Positions 43,910 through 53,027 of a DNA stretch of 64,000 nt are shown here, piece by piece. The DNA is from Clostridiales bacterium. GTDB lineage: Bacteria; Bacillota; Clostridia; Lachnospirales; Lachnospiraceae. The notes beneath the pieces are model-generated. The model worked only from the letters and a program-made list of their open reading frames with translations. It searched no databases and was not told the DNA's origin. The position numbers and the translations under genes were made by a program. The stretch is from NCBI GenBank assembly GCA_029007845.1, contig JAQXIP010000104.1:1-64000 (forward strand), read 5' to 3'. The first letter of the stretch is position 1. Each line of letters begins with the position of its first letter.

Positions 43910-44914
43910 ATGATTTTACTGACGGGTGGAACCGGATATATTGGAAGCCATACTGCGGTAGAACTGCTGCAGTCGGGCGAAGAGATTGTCATCGCGGATG
44001 ATTTTTCCAACAGTAATGAAGAAGTGTTAAAACGGATGGAAACCCTTACCGGGAAGAAGATTCCATTTTACCAGATTGATGTAAAAGACAAGAAGGCACT
44101 AAAGAAGGTGTTTGAAGACCAGGCAGAGCCTATCCGGTGTGTCATTCATTTTGCAGGGTTTAAGGCAGTCGGGGAATCGGTAAAGGAACCGGTGAAATAT
44201 TACCGGAATAACCTGGACACCACGTTGTCACTTCTGGAAGTGATGCAGGAAAAACAAGTAAAGCAGTTTATATTCAGTTCTTCTGCCACCCTTTATGGAA
44301 AATCAAAAGGAAAGGCACCATTCACGGAAGATGAACCGGATACCGGCTGCACCAATCCGTATGGCTGGACAAAATGGATGATTGAGCAGATTCTTCAGGA
44401 TGTATGTGTGGCAGATCCGGAGTTTTCTGCCGTCATGCTCCGTTATTTTAATCCGATCGGTGCCCATGAAAGTGGCTTGCTGGGAGAGCGTCCAAACGGA
44501 ATCCCGAATAATCTGATGCCTTATATTACTCAGGTCGCAATTGGAAAATTAGACCACCTGAGGGTATTTGGCGATGATTATGATACGCCGGATGGTACCG
44601 GGGTACGGGATTACATTCATGTAGTGGATCTGGCAAAAGGGCATGTAGCTGCCTGTGACTATATAAAAGAGCATAAGGGTGCCGAGGTGATTAACCTTGG
44701 AACGGGCGTAGGTTATAGTGTGTTAGACATTGTTCATGCGTTCGAGGAAGCAAATGGCATCCGGATCCCATATGAGATTGTGGAACGCAGAGCCGGTGAT
44801 GTGGCAACGATGTATGCGGATGCCTCAAAAGCCAGACGGCTTCTTGACTGGAAGGCAGAAAAGGACTTAACCCAGATGTGCCGGGATTCCTGGCGTTTTG
44901 AGCAGATGTTATAA
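43910..44914 (+). CDS. galE: UDP-glucose 4-epimerase
   Basis: A short-chain dehydrogenase/reductase of 334 aa that interconverts UDP-glucose and UDP-galactose. NAD binding is at GGTGYIGSH near the start, and the HFAGFKAVGES and FSSSATLYGKS stretches provide the catalytic Ser/Thr. The Tyr and Lys are in NPYGWTKWM (Y-x-x-x-K), and the LRYFNPIGAHESGLLGE end of the pocket is typical of GalE. GAGGAG lies before the ATG. It follows hscC by 18 bases, but function points to envelope sugar supply. Confidence 0.96.
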   Translation: MILLTGGTGYIGSHTAVELLQSGEEIVIADDFSNSNEEVLKRMETLTGKKIPFYQIDVKDKKALKKVFEDQAEPIRCVIHFAGFKAVGESVKEPVKYYRNNLDTTLSLLEVMQEKQVKQFIFSSSATLYGKSKGKAPFTEDEPDTGCTNPYGWTKWMIEQILQDVCVADPEFSAVMLRYFNPIGAHESGLLGERPNGIPNNLMPYITQVAIGKLDHLRVFGDDYDTPDGTGVRDYIHVVDLAKGHVAACDYIKEHKGAEVINLGTGVGYSVLDIVHAFEEANGIRIPYEIVERRAGDVATMYADASKARRLLDWKAEKDLTQMCRDSWRFEQML

Positions 44915-44921
44915 CAGAAAG

Positions 44922-44946
44922 GGGACAGACCAATCTGGTTTGTCCC
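44922..44946 (+). promoter_or_regulatory. Hairpin between galE and the polyamine operon
   Basis: GGGACAGACCA and TGGTTTGTCCC form an uninterrupted 11-bp stem (one G-T) around ATC, eight bases after the galE stop. Only scattered Ts follow, so termination would be weak. It may separate the two messages by processing. Confidence 0.5.
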
Positions 44947-44982
44947 TCATCGGATGAATATAGATTGAAATGAGTGAGTCGT

Positions 44983-46431
44983 ATGCAGAAATTTACCCAG
45001 GAGGATACTCCGATCTTTCAGGCTTTAAACCAGCAGAGACTAAACCGGCTGGTGCATTTTGATGTTCCGGGGCACAAAGGAGGACGCGGCAATAAAGAGC
45101 TGCGGGACTGCCTCGGAGAGAATATTATTAAGCTTGATATGAATTCCATGAAACCACTGGATAATCTGTGCCACCCATCATCGGTGATACAGGAAGCACA
45201 GCGCCTGGCAGCGGAGGCATTTTGCGCGGATGAGGCATTTTTTATTGTGAATGGCACTACTGCGGCAGTACAGGCGATGATTATGTCAGTGTGCAAAGAA
45301 GGGGAAGAGATTATTATGCCCCGGAATGTTCACCGTAGTGCCATCAATGCCTTAGTTGTCAACGGAGCGATTCCGGTTTATGTTAATCCCGGAGTGAACA
45401 AGCATCTGGGGATCCCTCTTGGAATGAGCATCCAGGCGGTAAAGGAAGCCATGCAGGAACATCCGGATGCAAAGGCTATTCTTGTGAATAATCCGACCTA
45501 CTATGGAATCTGTTCCGATTTAAGGCAGATTGTAGAGCTTGCACATGAACGTGGGATGCGGGTGCTGGTAGACGAGGCTCATGGAACTCATTTTTATTTT
45601 GGGGATGGAATGCCGATAAGCGCCATGGAAGCGGGAGCAGACATGGCAGCCATCAGTATCCATAAGACGGGCGGATCCTTAACCCAGAGTTCGCTGCTGT
45701 TGACGAGAAATACCGTAAACGGAGATTATGTCCGCCAGGTGATTAACCTGACCCAGACGACCAGTGCATCTTATCTGCTGCTTTCCTCTCTGGATATTGC
45801 CAGAAAGAACCTGTACCTGCATGGAAAAGATATGTTCCGCAAAACAGTGGATCACGCGTTATATGCCAGAAAGGAAGTCAATAAGCTTGGAGGGTATTAT
45901 GCCTTTGGAGAGGAACTGATTGACGGAGATGAAGTATACCAGTTTGATCCTACCAAGCTGTCGATCCACACCAGGGATATTGGTCTTGCGGGAATTGAAG
46001 TTTACGATCTTCTGCGGGATGATTACGGGATTCAGATTGAGTTTGGTGATATTGGAAATATTCTTGCAATTCTCACAAGCGGAGACCGGGACTTGGAGAT
46101 TGAGAGACTGATTGCCGCCCTCTCTGAGATCAAACGGCTTCATGCAAAAGATAAAGCGGGACTATTCGATCATGAATATATTAATCCACAGATTGTCATG
46201 CCTCCCCAGAAGGCATTTTACAGTGAGAAGGAATCCTTGTTGTTTGAAGACAGCTGTGACCGCATCTGTGGAGAGTTTGTGATGTGTTATCCTCCGGGGA
46301 TTCCGATTCTGGCTCCTGGAGAGCGGATTACAAAAGATATTCTCCGCTATATCGCTTATGCGAAAGAAAAAGGCTGCTTTATGACGGGAACAGAGGATAT
46401 GCGGATTGAGCATATCAATGTGGTGAAATAA
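44983..46431 (+). CDS. speA: Orn/Lys/Arg decarboxylase family, probable arginine decarboxylase
   Basis: A short-form (Bacillus SpeA type) fold-type-I PLP decarboxylase of 482 aa. ATG 44983 is preferred to GTG 44974; neither has a strong ribosome site. Signatures are HFDVPGHKGGRG, NGTTAAVQAMIMS, the LVDEAHGTHFYF cofactor Asp and the Schiff-base lysine in SIHKTGGSLTQSS. The next genes are SpeE and agmatinase, which makes arginine to agmatine the likeliest reaction. Lysine or ornithine cannot be excluded from sequence alone. First gene of a five-gene polyamine operon. Confidence 0.9.
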   Translation: MQKFTQEDTPIFQALNQQRLNRLVHFDVPGHKGGRGNKELRDCLGENIIKLDMNSMKPLDNLCHPSSVIQEAQRLAAEAFCADEAFFIVNGTTAAVQAMIMSVCKEGEEIIMPRNVHRSAINALVVNGAIPVYVNPGVNKHLGIPLGMSIQAVKEAMQEHPDAKAILVNNPTYYGICSDLRQIVELAHERGMRVLVDEAHGTHFYFGDGMPISAMEAGADMAAISIHKTGGSLTQSSLLLTRNTVNGDYVRQVINLTQTTSASYLLLSSLDIARKNLYLHGKDMFRKTVDHALYARKEVNKLGGYYAFGEELIDGDEVYQFDPTKLSIHTRDIGLAGIEVYDLLRDDYGIQIEFGDIGNILAILTSGDRDLEIERLIAALSEIKRLHAKDKAGLFDHEYINPQIVMPPQKAFYSEKESLLFEDSCDRICGEFVMCYPPGIPILAPGERITKDILRYIAYAKEKGCFMTGTEDMRIEHINVVK

Positions 46432-46444
46432 AGGAAGGTGCGCG

Positions 46445-47302
46445 ATGGAATTATGGTATACCGATATGCACACGGAGAATGTGCGGTTCTCAATGAAGGT
46501 GGAGAAACAGCTTGTGACGATGGAAAGCTATTATCAGCGGATTGACGTATTACAAACCTATGATTATGGGAAAGTATTAGTGTTAGACGGCGAGCTGATG
46601 ATTACCGAGCGGGATGAGTTTATCTACCATGAGATGGCAGTACATGTGCCTATGGCAGTGCATCCGGCGGCAAAGAGGGTACTGGTAATCGGCGGTGGAG
46701 ACGGCGGTTCCGTAAGAGAACTTTCCAAGTATGATTCCATCGAAAAGATTGATCTGGTTGAGATTGACCAGTCTTTGGTTGACATCTGCAAAAAGCATTT
46801 TAAAGAGACGGCATGTGGTTTGGAAGACCCAAGAGTCAGTGTCTGTTTTGATGAGGGAATCCGGTTTGTCCGGGGAGTAAATGCAGAGTACGATCTGATT
46901 ATTGTAGACTGCTCTGACCCATATGGTCCGGCTGAAGGATTATTTACCAGGGAATTCTATGGAAACTGCTTTAAAGCATTAAAGGAAGATGGCATCTTAA
47001 TTAACCAGCATGAGAGCCCATACTATAAGGAACATTCCCGGAGTGTGCAGCTTGCCCATAAAAATATCGGTGCATCATTCCCATTTAGCACTGTATATCA
47101 GTGCCATATTCCGTCCTATCCGTCAGGACACTGGCTGTTTGGGTTTGCATCGAAAAAGTATGATCCGATCGCAGATTTGTCGGACGAGAGATGGAATGCC
47201 CTTGGAATTCAGACGAAGTATTATAATACCGATATTCATAAGGGAGCCTTTTATCTCCCGAATTATGTAAAGGAGCTTTTGAAGATCGATGAAGCGAAAT
47301 GA
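46445..47302 (+). CDS. speE: Spermidine synthase family aminopropyltransferase
   Basis: A spermidine synthase-type aminopropyltransferase of 285 aa, which normally moves an aminopropyl group from decarboxylated SAM to putrescine. The SpeE fold is clear: LMITERDEFIYHEM, the nucleotide loop VLVIGGGDGGSVREL, DLVEIDQSLVD, and IIVDCSDPYGPAEGLFT with the catalytic Asp. No speD (SAM decarboxylase) is in this operon, and the same operon encodes the carboxyspermidine route. The acceptor may therefore be something other than putrescine, for example agmatine. AAGGAAGG precedes the ATG. Its end overlaps speB by 14 bases. Confidence 0.93.
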   Translation: MELWYTDMHTENVRFSMKVEKQLVTMESYYQRIDVLQTYDYGKVLVLDGELMITERDEFIYHEMAVHVPMAVHPAAKRVLVIGGGDGGSVRELSKYDSIEKIDLVEIDQSLVDICKKHFKETACGLEDPRVSVCFDEGIRFVRGVNAEYDLIIVDCSDPYGPAEGLFTREFYGNCFKALKEDGILINQHESPYYKEHSRSVQLAHKNIGASFPFSTVYQCHIPSYPSGHWLFGFASKKYDPIADLSDERWNALGIQTKYYNTDIHKGAFYLPNYVKELLKIDEAK

Positions 47303-48134
47303 AAGTACGATAATTGCCTGTGATGCTCCATACGAAGAGAGCCGGATTGTGCTGTTTGGCGCCCCGTATGACAGTACCACGTCTTTCCGTCCGGGCACCC
47401 GGTTTGCAAGCCAGGCGATTCGAAGTGAAAGCTTTGGCATTGAGACATACAGCCCATACCAGAAGAAAGATATGACAGACTACCGTTATTTTGATTCGGG
47501 AGATCTGGAACTGCCCTTTGGGGACGTGATGATGGCACTCGACGAGATTTCAAGCCGGACAAAGGAGATTCTAAGGGATGGAAAGCTTCCTTTCATGATT
47601 GGAGGAGAGCATCTGGTCACTTATGGAGCCGTGCGGGAAGTGGTGAAAAAATATCCGGAACTTCATATCATTCATTTTGATGCACATGCAGACTTAAGGG
47701 AAGAATACCTTGGGGTGCGGTTTTCCCACGCGTCGGTTCTAAGACGCTGCCATGATCTTTTAGGAGATGGCAGAATCTTTCAGTTTGGAATCCGGAGTGG
47801 AGACCGGAGTGAACTGGAATGGGGAGAAAAGCATGTGTGTACCCATTTTTTTGACTTTGCAACACTAGAAGATGTGGTGGAACAGTTAAAGGGTAAGCCG
47901 GTGTATTTTACCCTTGACCTGGATGTACTCGACCCTTCGGTTTTTCCGGGAACCGGTACGCCAGAAGCTGGAGGTGTTACTTTTATGCAGCTTATGGAAG
48001 CTATGAAGAAAGTGACATCCCTTAACATTGTGGGACTCGATATGAATGAACTGTCACCGGTGTACGACCAGAGTGGCTGCTCTACGGCAACAGCCTGCAA
48101 GATTTTAAGAGAACTTTTATTATTTTTATCATAA
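47289..48134 (+). CDS. speB: Agmatinase (ureohydrolase family)
   Basis: A Mn-dependent ureohydrolase that splits agmatine into putrescine and urea. The 281 aa include the metal sites GGEHLVT, HFDAHADLREEY (D-x-H-x-D) and DLDVLDPSVFPGTG. The start overlaps speE by 14 bases, so translation is coupled. Given the speE neighbour, cleavage of N1-aminopropylagmatine is an alternative activity known in this family. Arginase is less likely because of the SpeA context. Confidence 0.93.
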   Translation: MKRNESTIIACDAPYEESRIVLFGAPYDSTTSFRPGTRFASQAIRSESFGIETYSPYQKKDMTDYRYFDSGDLELPFGDVMMALDEISSRTKEILRDGKLPFMIGGEHLVTYGAVREVVKKYPELHIIHFDAHADLREEYLGVRFSHASVLRRCHDLLGDGRIFQFGIRSGDRSELEWGEKHVCTHFFDFATLEDVVEQLKGKPVYFTLDLDVLDPSVFPGTGTPEAGGVTFMQLMEAMKKVTSLNIVGLDMNELSPVYDQSGCSTATACKILRELLLFLS

Positions 48135-48154
48135 GAATACGGAGGTTAACAGAC

Positions 48155-49354
48155 ATGGGAAAAGCGTTAATTATTGGCTGCGGTGGTGTGGCAAGTGTAG
48201 TGATTCATAAATGCTGCCAGAATTCAGATGTATTTTCTGAGATCTGTATCGCAAGCCGGACAAAATCCAAATGTGATGCCTTAAAGGAAAAGCTTTCAGG
48301 CGGAAAAACAAAGATTGAAACAGCCCAGGTGAATGCAGATCATGTGGATGAACTGATTGCATTAATCGAGAGAGTAAAACCGGATATTGTAATTAATGTG
48401 GCTCTTCCTTACCAGGATCTGACCATTATGGATGCCTGTCTTGCCACTAAGACCAATTATATGGATACGGCAAATTATGAGCCGGAGGATACGGCAAAGT
48501 TTGAATACAAATGGCAGTGGGATTACCGGGAGCGTTTTGAAAAAGCAGGCATTATGGCATTGCTCGGCTGTGGATTTGATCCTGGAGTGACAGGTGTGTT
48601 TTCCGCTTATGCACAAAAGCATTATTTTGATGAGATCAAATACATCGATATATTAGATTGTAACGGTGGAGACCACGGTTATCCATTTGCCACCAATTTT
48701 AATCCGGAGATTAACATCCGGGAAGTGTCTGCCAAAGGAAGCTACTGGGAAAAAGGAAAATGGGTTGAGACAGAGCCAATGGAAATTAAGCGGGAATATG
48801 ATTTCGACCAGGTTGGGAAAAAGGATATGTATCTTCTTCACCATGAGGAACTCGAATCACTGGGGCAGAACATCAAAGGAATTGAGAGAATCCGTTTCTT
48901 TATGACATTTGGACAAAGCTACCTGACACATTTGAAATGTCTGGAAAATGTGGGAATGACCTCAATTGAGCCAATTGAATATGAAGGAAAGCAGATTGTT
49001 CCGCTTCAGTTTTTGAAAGCGGTACTTCCGGATCCGGCAAGTCTTGGACCTCGTACGGTAGGAAAGACGAATATCGGATGCATTTTCCAGGGAAGCAAAG
49101 ATGGAAAACCGGTAAACTATTAAGTCTACAAATTCTGTGACCATCAGGAATGCTATAAAGAGGTGGGTTCCCAGGCAGTCTCTTATACAACCGGAGTTCC
49201 GGCTATGATTGGTGCCATGATGGTGATGACTGGAAAATGGTTCCGTCCGGGGGTATACAATGTGGAAGAATTTGATCCGGATCCATTTATGGAAGCATTG
49301 AATACATGGGGGCTTCCATGGATAGAAAACTTTGATCCGGTACTGGTGGACTAA
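48155..49354 (+). pseudogene. Carboxynorspermidine/carboxyspermidine synthase interrupted by an in-frame TAA
   Basis: This is a saccharopine-dehydrogenase-like enzyme that reductively condenses putrescine with aspartate semialdehyde to carboxyspermidine. A Rossmann start (GKALIIGCGGVASVV) and LGCGFDPGVTGVFSAYAQKH are plain. Reading stops at codon 323 (TAA, 49121-49123, after GKPVNY), but the same frame runs on without shift for 76 more family-like residues (DHQECYKEVGSQAVSYTTGVPAM...WFRPGVYNVEEFDPDPFMEAL) to a TAA at 49352, two bases before nspC. The intact protein would be 399 aa. A single base change, TAT or TAC to TAA, is the simplest cause. A sequencing error or readthrough is possible. 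Synteny with nspC supports the assignment. Confidence 0.88.
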
Positions 49355-49355
49355 T

Positions 49356-50537
49356 ATGACTCAGAATATCAATACGATACACACTCCGTGCTATGTCGTT
49401 CAGGAAGAAAAGCTGATTGAGAATTTAAAGGTGCTCTCTTATGTGCAGAAAAAAAGCGGTGCGCATGTGCTGTTAGCCCAGAAAGCGTTTTCCATGTATA
49501 AAGAATATCCGCTGATTGGCAGATACCTTTCCGGCACAACAGCCAGTGGACTTTACGAGGCCAGGCTTGGAAGGGAAGAGATGCCGGGACGGGAAGTTCA
49601 TGTGTATAGCCCTGCATACCGAAAAGAGGATATGGAGGAGATCTTTTTTACCTGCGACCATGTGATCTTTAACACTCCAAACCAGTGGAAGCAATACAAA
49701 GCGCTGGCACAGACCGTCCGGGCAAAAAAAGAAAAACAGGGAGAGTCGTTAAGCTGTGGTATCCGGGTAAATCCCGGATATTCGGAGATTGAAACGGATC
49801 TTTATAATCCCTGTATTTCCGGTTCGAGACTGGGTACTCCTACGGGTCAGTTTCTGGAAGCATGGGAATCAGGCGATCTGGAAGGAATCGAAGGAATCCA
49901 TTTCCACACATTGTGTGAACAGGGAGCCGATGTGCTGGAGCGTACTCTTGAGGTGGTAAAACGGGATTATACCCCGGTGCTAAAACAATTAAAATGGCTG
50001 AATATGGGTGGCGGACATCATATAACCCGCAAGGATTATGATGTGGAACGTCTGATTCGTCTGATTAACCAGTTAAGAGAAGCATGTTCGGAAGCATCCC
50101 CACTTACGATCTACTTAGAGCCAGGGGAAGCGGTGGCGCTTCAGGCAGGAATTCTTGTCACTTCTGTTTTGGACATCATGGAAAATGGAAAAAAACTGGC
50201 AATTCTTGATACATCTGCTGCCTGTCATATGCCGGATGTTCTGGAGATGCCTTACCGTCCGGAAATCCTTGGAGCCGGAATGCCAGGGGAAAAGCCTTAT
50301 GAGTATACATTTGGCGGTCCAACCTGCCTTGCAGGCGACGTAATCGGAACTTATTCGTTTGACCGGGAATTACAAATTGGCGACCGTCTTGTATTTTGTG
50401 ACATGGCAATTTATTCTTTGGTGAAAAATAATACGTTTAACGGGATGCCGCTTCCGGATATTGCAATTGAGCGGAACGGAACGATAGAATGCATAAAACA
50501 GTTTGGATATGATGATTTTAAAGGGCGTTTATCCTAA
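49356..50537 (+). CDS. nspC: Carboxynorspermidine/carboxyspermidine decarboxylase NspC
   Basis: A fold-type-III (alanine racemase-like) PLP decarboxylase that converts carboxy(nor)spermidine to (nor)spermidine. The 393 aa start at ATG 49356, one base after the upstream stop; the track start at 49332 lies inside the previous gene. The PLP lysine is in LLAQKAFSMYKE, the phosphate site in WLNMGGGHHI, and the C-terminal CDMAIYSLVKNNTFNG box is typical of NspC. Last gene of the polyamine operon, ending inside the stem of a strong terminator. Its substrate depends on the damaged dehydrogenase just upstream. Confidence 0.95.
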   Translation: MTQNINTIHTPCYVVQEEKLIENLKVLSYVQKKSGAHVLLAQKAFSMYKEYPLIGRYLSGTTASGLYEARLGREEMPGREVHVYSPAYRKEDMEEIFFTCDHVIFNTPNQWKQYKALAQTVRAKKEKQGESLSCGIRVNPGYSEIETDLYNPCISGSRLGTPTGQFLEAWESGDLEGIEGIHFHTLCEQGADVLERTLEVVKRDYTPVLKQLKWLNMGGGHHITRKDYDVERLIRLINQLREACSEASPLTIYLEPGEAVALQAGILVTSVLDIMENGKKLAILDTSAACHMPDVLEMPYRPEILGAGMPGEKPYEYTFGGPTCLAGDVIGTYSFDRELQIGDRLVFCDMAIYSLVKNNTFNGMPLPDIAIERNGTIECIKQFGYDDFKGRLS

Positions 50538-50551
50538 ACGCCCCTTTCTTT
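50523..50551 (+). terminator. Intrinsic terminator of the polyamine operon
   Basis: GGGCGTTTA and TAAACGCCC form a nine-bp stem around TCC, followed by a CTTTCTTTT tail. The nspC stop codon is part of the stem. Confidence 0.92.
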
Positions 50552-50659
50552 TACACATATTGGCAGATTAGAACCGTTTTGCCACGGTGCTGACAAAGAT
50601 TGGGAGCAAAATAATACTAACTATCACACAATCGTAGTATCAGAAATGGAGCGAAGAAA

Positions 50660-52657
50660 ATGAGAAAAAAAGGAATTGCGTGGATTCTTGCCGTTATTAT
50701 GACTGCAACCTCTGTATGTGGGATGGGAACGGTCAGTTATGCGAAAGAACCGGTGGAGCTTGAGAGCACACAAGAGGTGTCCGAGGAAGAACAAAAAGCA
50801 TATGAGGAATCAGGGGAAATGATTGTAAAGGTGGATTCCCAGGACGATATGGAAGCATTAGAGGAAAGCCTGGAATCAGATGCCACGGTGACCCCGATAT
50901 CCGATGACTATGCACTGGTTGAGGTAACCGATTCCGAGAATGTGATGGAGACGGTATCAGAACTTCAGGACAGCCCGTATGCAGGGCAGGTACAGCCGAA
51001 TATTGTCTACCAGATCCAGGATGAGGGGGGTTCTGCCCAGGCGTTAAGTTTTGATGCAGATACACTGAATGACAAATATTATAAATATGAGTGGTGGGCA
51101 AGTGGAGAGTCATTTACCGTAAAATATAGGGATGGCTCAGAAGAAACGATATCTGTTAATCCAAATGCCGCCATGAATCTGAAAGAGGCATGGGCATCTT
51201 ATGTTGGCATCAAGCCGGTGACCGTTGCGGTTATTGATACCGGAATCGACATCGGACATGAGGATCTTACCGGAGTGATCTGGACAAATCAGGGGGAAAT
51301 CCCGGATAATGGTCTGGATGATGATGGAAATGGTTATGTGGATGATGTCTATGGCTGGGATTTTTACAAGGATGATAATACCGTAAATGACAAACGGAAG
51401 TTTACCTATTATGATGAAGAAACAAACAAATCTTATCAGGCATACGAAGATGATCATGGAACCCATGTGGCAGGGATTATTGCAGCAAATGCCAATAACT
51501 CGGTTGGAATTGCAGGGGTGGCAAGTAATTGCAATGTAAAGATTATGCCGGTAAAGGCTCTTGGTGGAAAAAACGGGACAACCAATACAGCGAAACTCAT
51601 TAATGCGATTCAATACGCGGAAAATATGGGAGCCGATGTGGTAAATGCAAGCTGGGCAGGAGAGAGTGGAATGTTACTCGTTGATGAGGCACTCTATGAT
51701 ACCGTTAAAAATTGCGGAATGCTGTTTGTCTGTGCGGCAGGAAATGAAGGTAAGAATCTGGATTCCAAGCGGGTGATACCGGCATGCTATTCGAATCTTT
51801 CCAATGTCATTACCGTTGGTGCCATAGACCCGGACGGAACGAAAGCTAGTTATTCCAATTATGGCTCCTATGTAAACTTGTTTGCACCAGGAACAGATAT
51901 TACCAGTTCGGTAGTGGAAGAATGGAATCTGATGAGTGGAACTTCCATGGCTTCTCCTATGGTAGCCGGAATTGCAGCCATGATCTACTCATACCGGGAT
52001 GATTTGTCTCCATCTGTTGTGAAGAAGTATTTACTATCCCATACAAAGAGCCTGTCAACGCTTGCGGCCGGTTCAGCAAAAATCACCGGTGTTCCGGATG
52101 CCAAAGCGGTTGTAGATGATTTCTCCACGCTGGATGGTGCAAAGGATATGACAGCACCAGTGATTGGCTATTTAAGGGCAAACTATAAAGGCGTGGTTAC
52201 AGCAACTGTAAAGGATAACGGAACTGGTGTTGCCAGAATGCGCATCGCCAAGGGAGAACGGACGGCTTCCTATTTTAAAAACGGAATGAAGGGCAGCAAA
52301 TTTAGTGGAAGTTTCCAGGTGAAATCATCTGGAACCTATACGCTCTATGCGATGGATTACAGCAGAAATGAAACCGTGAAATCCATTCGGGTGACAGTAG
52401 ATAAAACGGCACCGAATGTAGGAATCAAGGTAAATGGAAAGAAGGCAGTGATTACGGTAAAAGACAATGCCTCCGGGGTATCGAAGGTGCGTTATGCAAA
52501 AGGAAAACACGGCACTACTTATTTTAGTGCCAGCGGGAAAAACGTATCCCTTTCTTCCTCAAAGGCAACACTGCGAAATCTGGCAAAAGGGACTTATACG
52601 TTATATGCCGAAGATAAAGTCGGAAATGAGAAGGTAAAAACTTTCACAATTAATTAG
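50660..52657 (+). CDS. Secreted subtilisin-like (S8) serine protease with C-terminal Ig-like repeats
   Basis: A secreted protease of 665 aa. The signal peptide is KKGIAWILAVIMTATSVCGMGTVSYA (about 3-28). It is followed by an acidic propeptide (EEEQKAYEESGEMIVKVDSQDD, fold of the inhibitor I9 type), then the S8 catalytic domain. Catalytic Asp is in VAVIDTGIDIGHEDL, His in DDHGTHVAGI and Ser in MSGTSMASPMVAG. Residues about 495-665 hold two related beta-rich repeats (YTLYAMDYSRNE / YTLYAEDKVGNE), probably Ig-like and basic, suited to wall or substrate binding. There is no sortase motif. GGAGCGAAG precedes the ATG. Palindrome copy 4 begins seven bases after the stop. Confidence 0.94.
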   Translation: MRKKGIAWILAVIMTATSVCGMGTVSYAKEPVELESTQEVSEEEQKAYEESGEMIVKVDSQDDMEALEESLESDATVTPISDDYALVEVTDSENVMETVSELQDSPYAGQVQPNIVYQIQDEGGSAQALSFDADTLNDKYYKYEWWASGESFTVKYRDGSEETISVNPNAAMNLKEAWASYVGIKPVTVAVIDTGIDIGHEDLTGVIWTNQGEIPDNGLDDDGNGYVDDVYGWDFYKDDNTVNDKRKFTYYDEETNKSYQAYEDDHGTHVAGIIAANANNSVGIAGVASNCNVKIMPVKALGGKNGTTNTAKLINAIQYAENMGADVVNASWAGESGMLLVDEALYDTVKNCGMLFVCAAGNEGKNLDSKRVIPACYSNLSNVITVGAIDPDGTKASYSNYGSYVNLFAPGTDITSSVVEEWNLMSGTSMASPMVAGIAAMIYSYRDDLSPSVVKKYLLSHTKSLSTLAAGSAKITGVPDAKAVVDDFSTLDGAKDMTAPVIGYLRANYKGVVTATVKDNGTGVARMRIAKGERTASYFKNGMKGSKFSGSFQVKSSGTYTLYAMDYSRNETVKSIRVTVDKTAPNVGIKVNGKKAVITVKDNASGVSKVRYAKGKHGTTYFSASGKNVSLSSSKATLRNLAKGTYTLYAEDKVGNEKVKTFTIN

Positions 52658-52663
52658 TAACTC

Positions 52664-52872
52664 AAACTTCCCACACCCGTATCAGACGGAATGCCTGGCG
52701 TACAGGGGAATGCGATGGATTATAAAATACCCGCTTCCGCTATTTGAACACGTAGCGGTACTAAGGTTTTGCTTGCGCAAAACCAAGTGCCGACGTGTTC
52801 AAAAAGTATTTTATAATCTATCGCATCCCCCTGTACGCCAGGCATTCCGTCTGATACGGGCGTGGGAAGTTT
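52664..52872 (+). repeat. Giant palindromic element, copy 4 (complete, 209 bp)
   Basis: The left end AAACTTCCCACACCCGTATC pairs with GATACGGGCGTGGGAAGTTT at the right. Both arms carry changes relative to copies 1/2 that keep pairing: ATTATAAAATAC / GTATTTTATAAT instead of ATTATGAAATAC / GTATTTCATAAT, and CTTCCC / GGGAAG instead of CTTCGC / GCGAAG. The core is GAACACGTAGCGGTACTAAG, GGTTTTGC and its partner. It starts right behind the protease stop codon in the same orientation as the other copies. The remaining 75 bases to the nrdD promoter show nothing else. Confidence 0.93.
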
Positions 52873-52948
52873 TAGTACATTTTTTAGTCAATTATAGCCA
52901 AAACAGCACAAGATGTAGTACGAGGAAAAAAATAGTCACTATATTTTG

Positions 52949-52977
52949 TAGACAGAGAAGTGATGTTATGTTATAAT
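52949..52977 (+). promoter_or_regulatory. Promoter of nrdD
   Basis: TAGACA and TATAAT have a 17-base spacer. TG lies two bases before the -10 (extended form), about 50 bases ahead of the start codon. No NrdR-box pair is obvious to me nearby. Confidence 0.6.
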
Positions 52978-53027
52978 CGACTTCGGCGGCAGGTTTATGC
53001 CACAACGAACATGTGAATGGAGAGAGA

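Noticed and set aside
48155-49354. Frameshift in the carboxyspermidine dehydrogenase
   Set aside because: The parts before and after the stop are in the same frame, so it is a nonsense codon, not an indel.
52654-52878. Target-site duplication around copy 4 (TAGTA on both sides)
   Set aside because: The short match overlaps the terminal inverted bases of the element and is not repeated at the other copies, so it could be chance.
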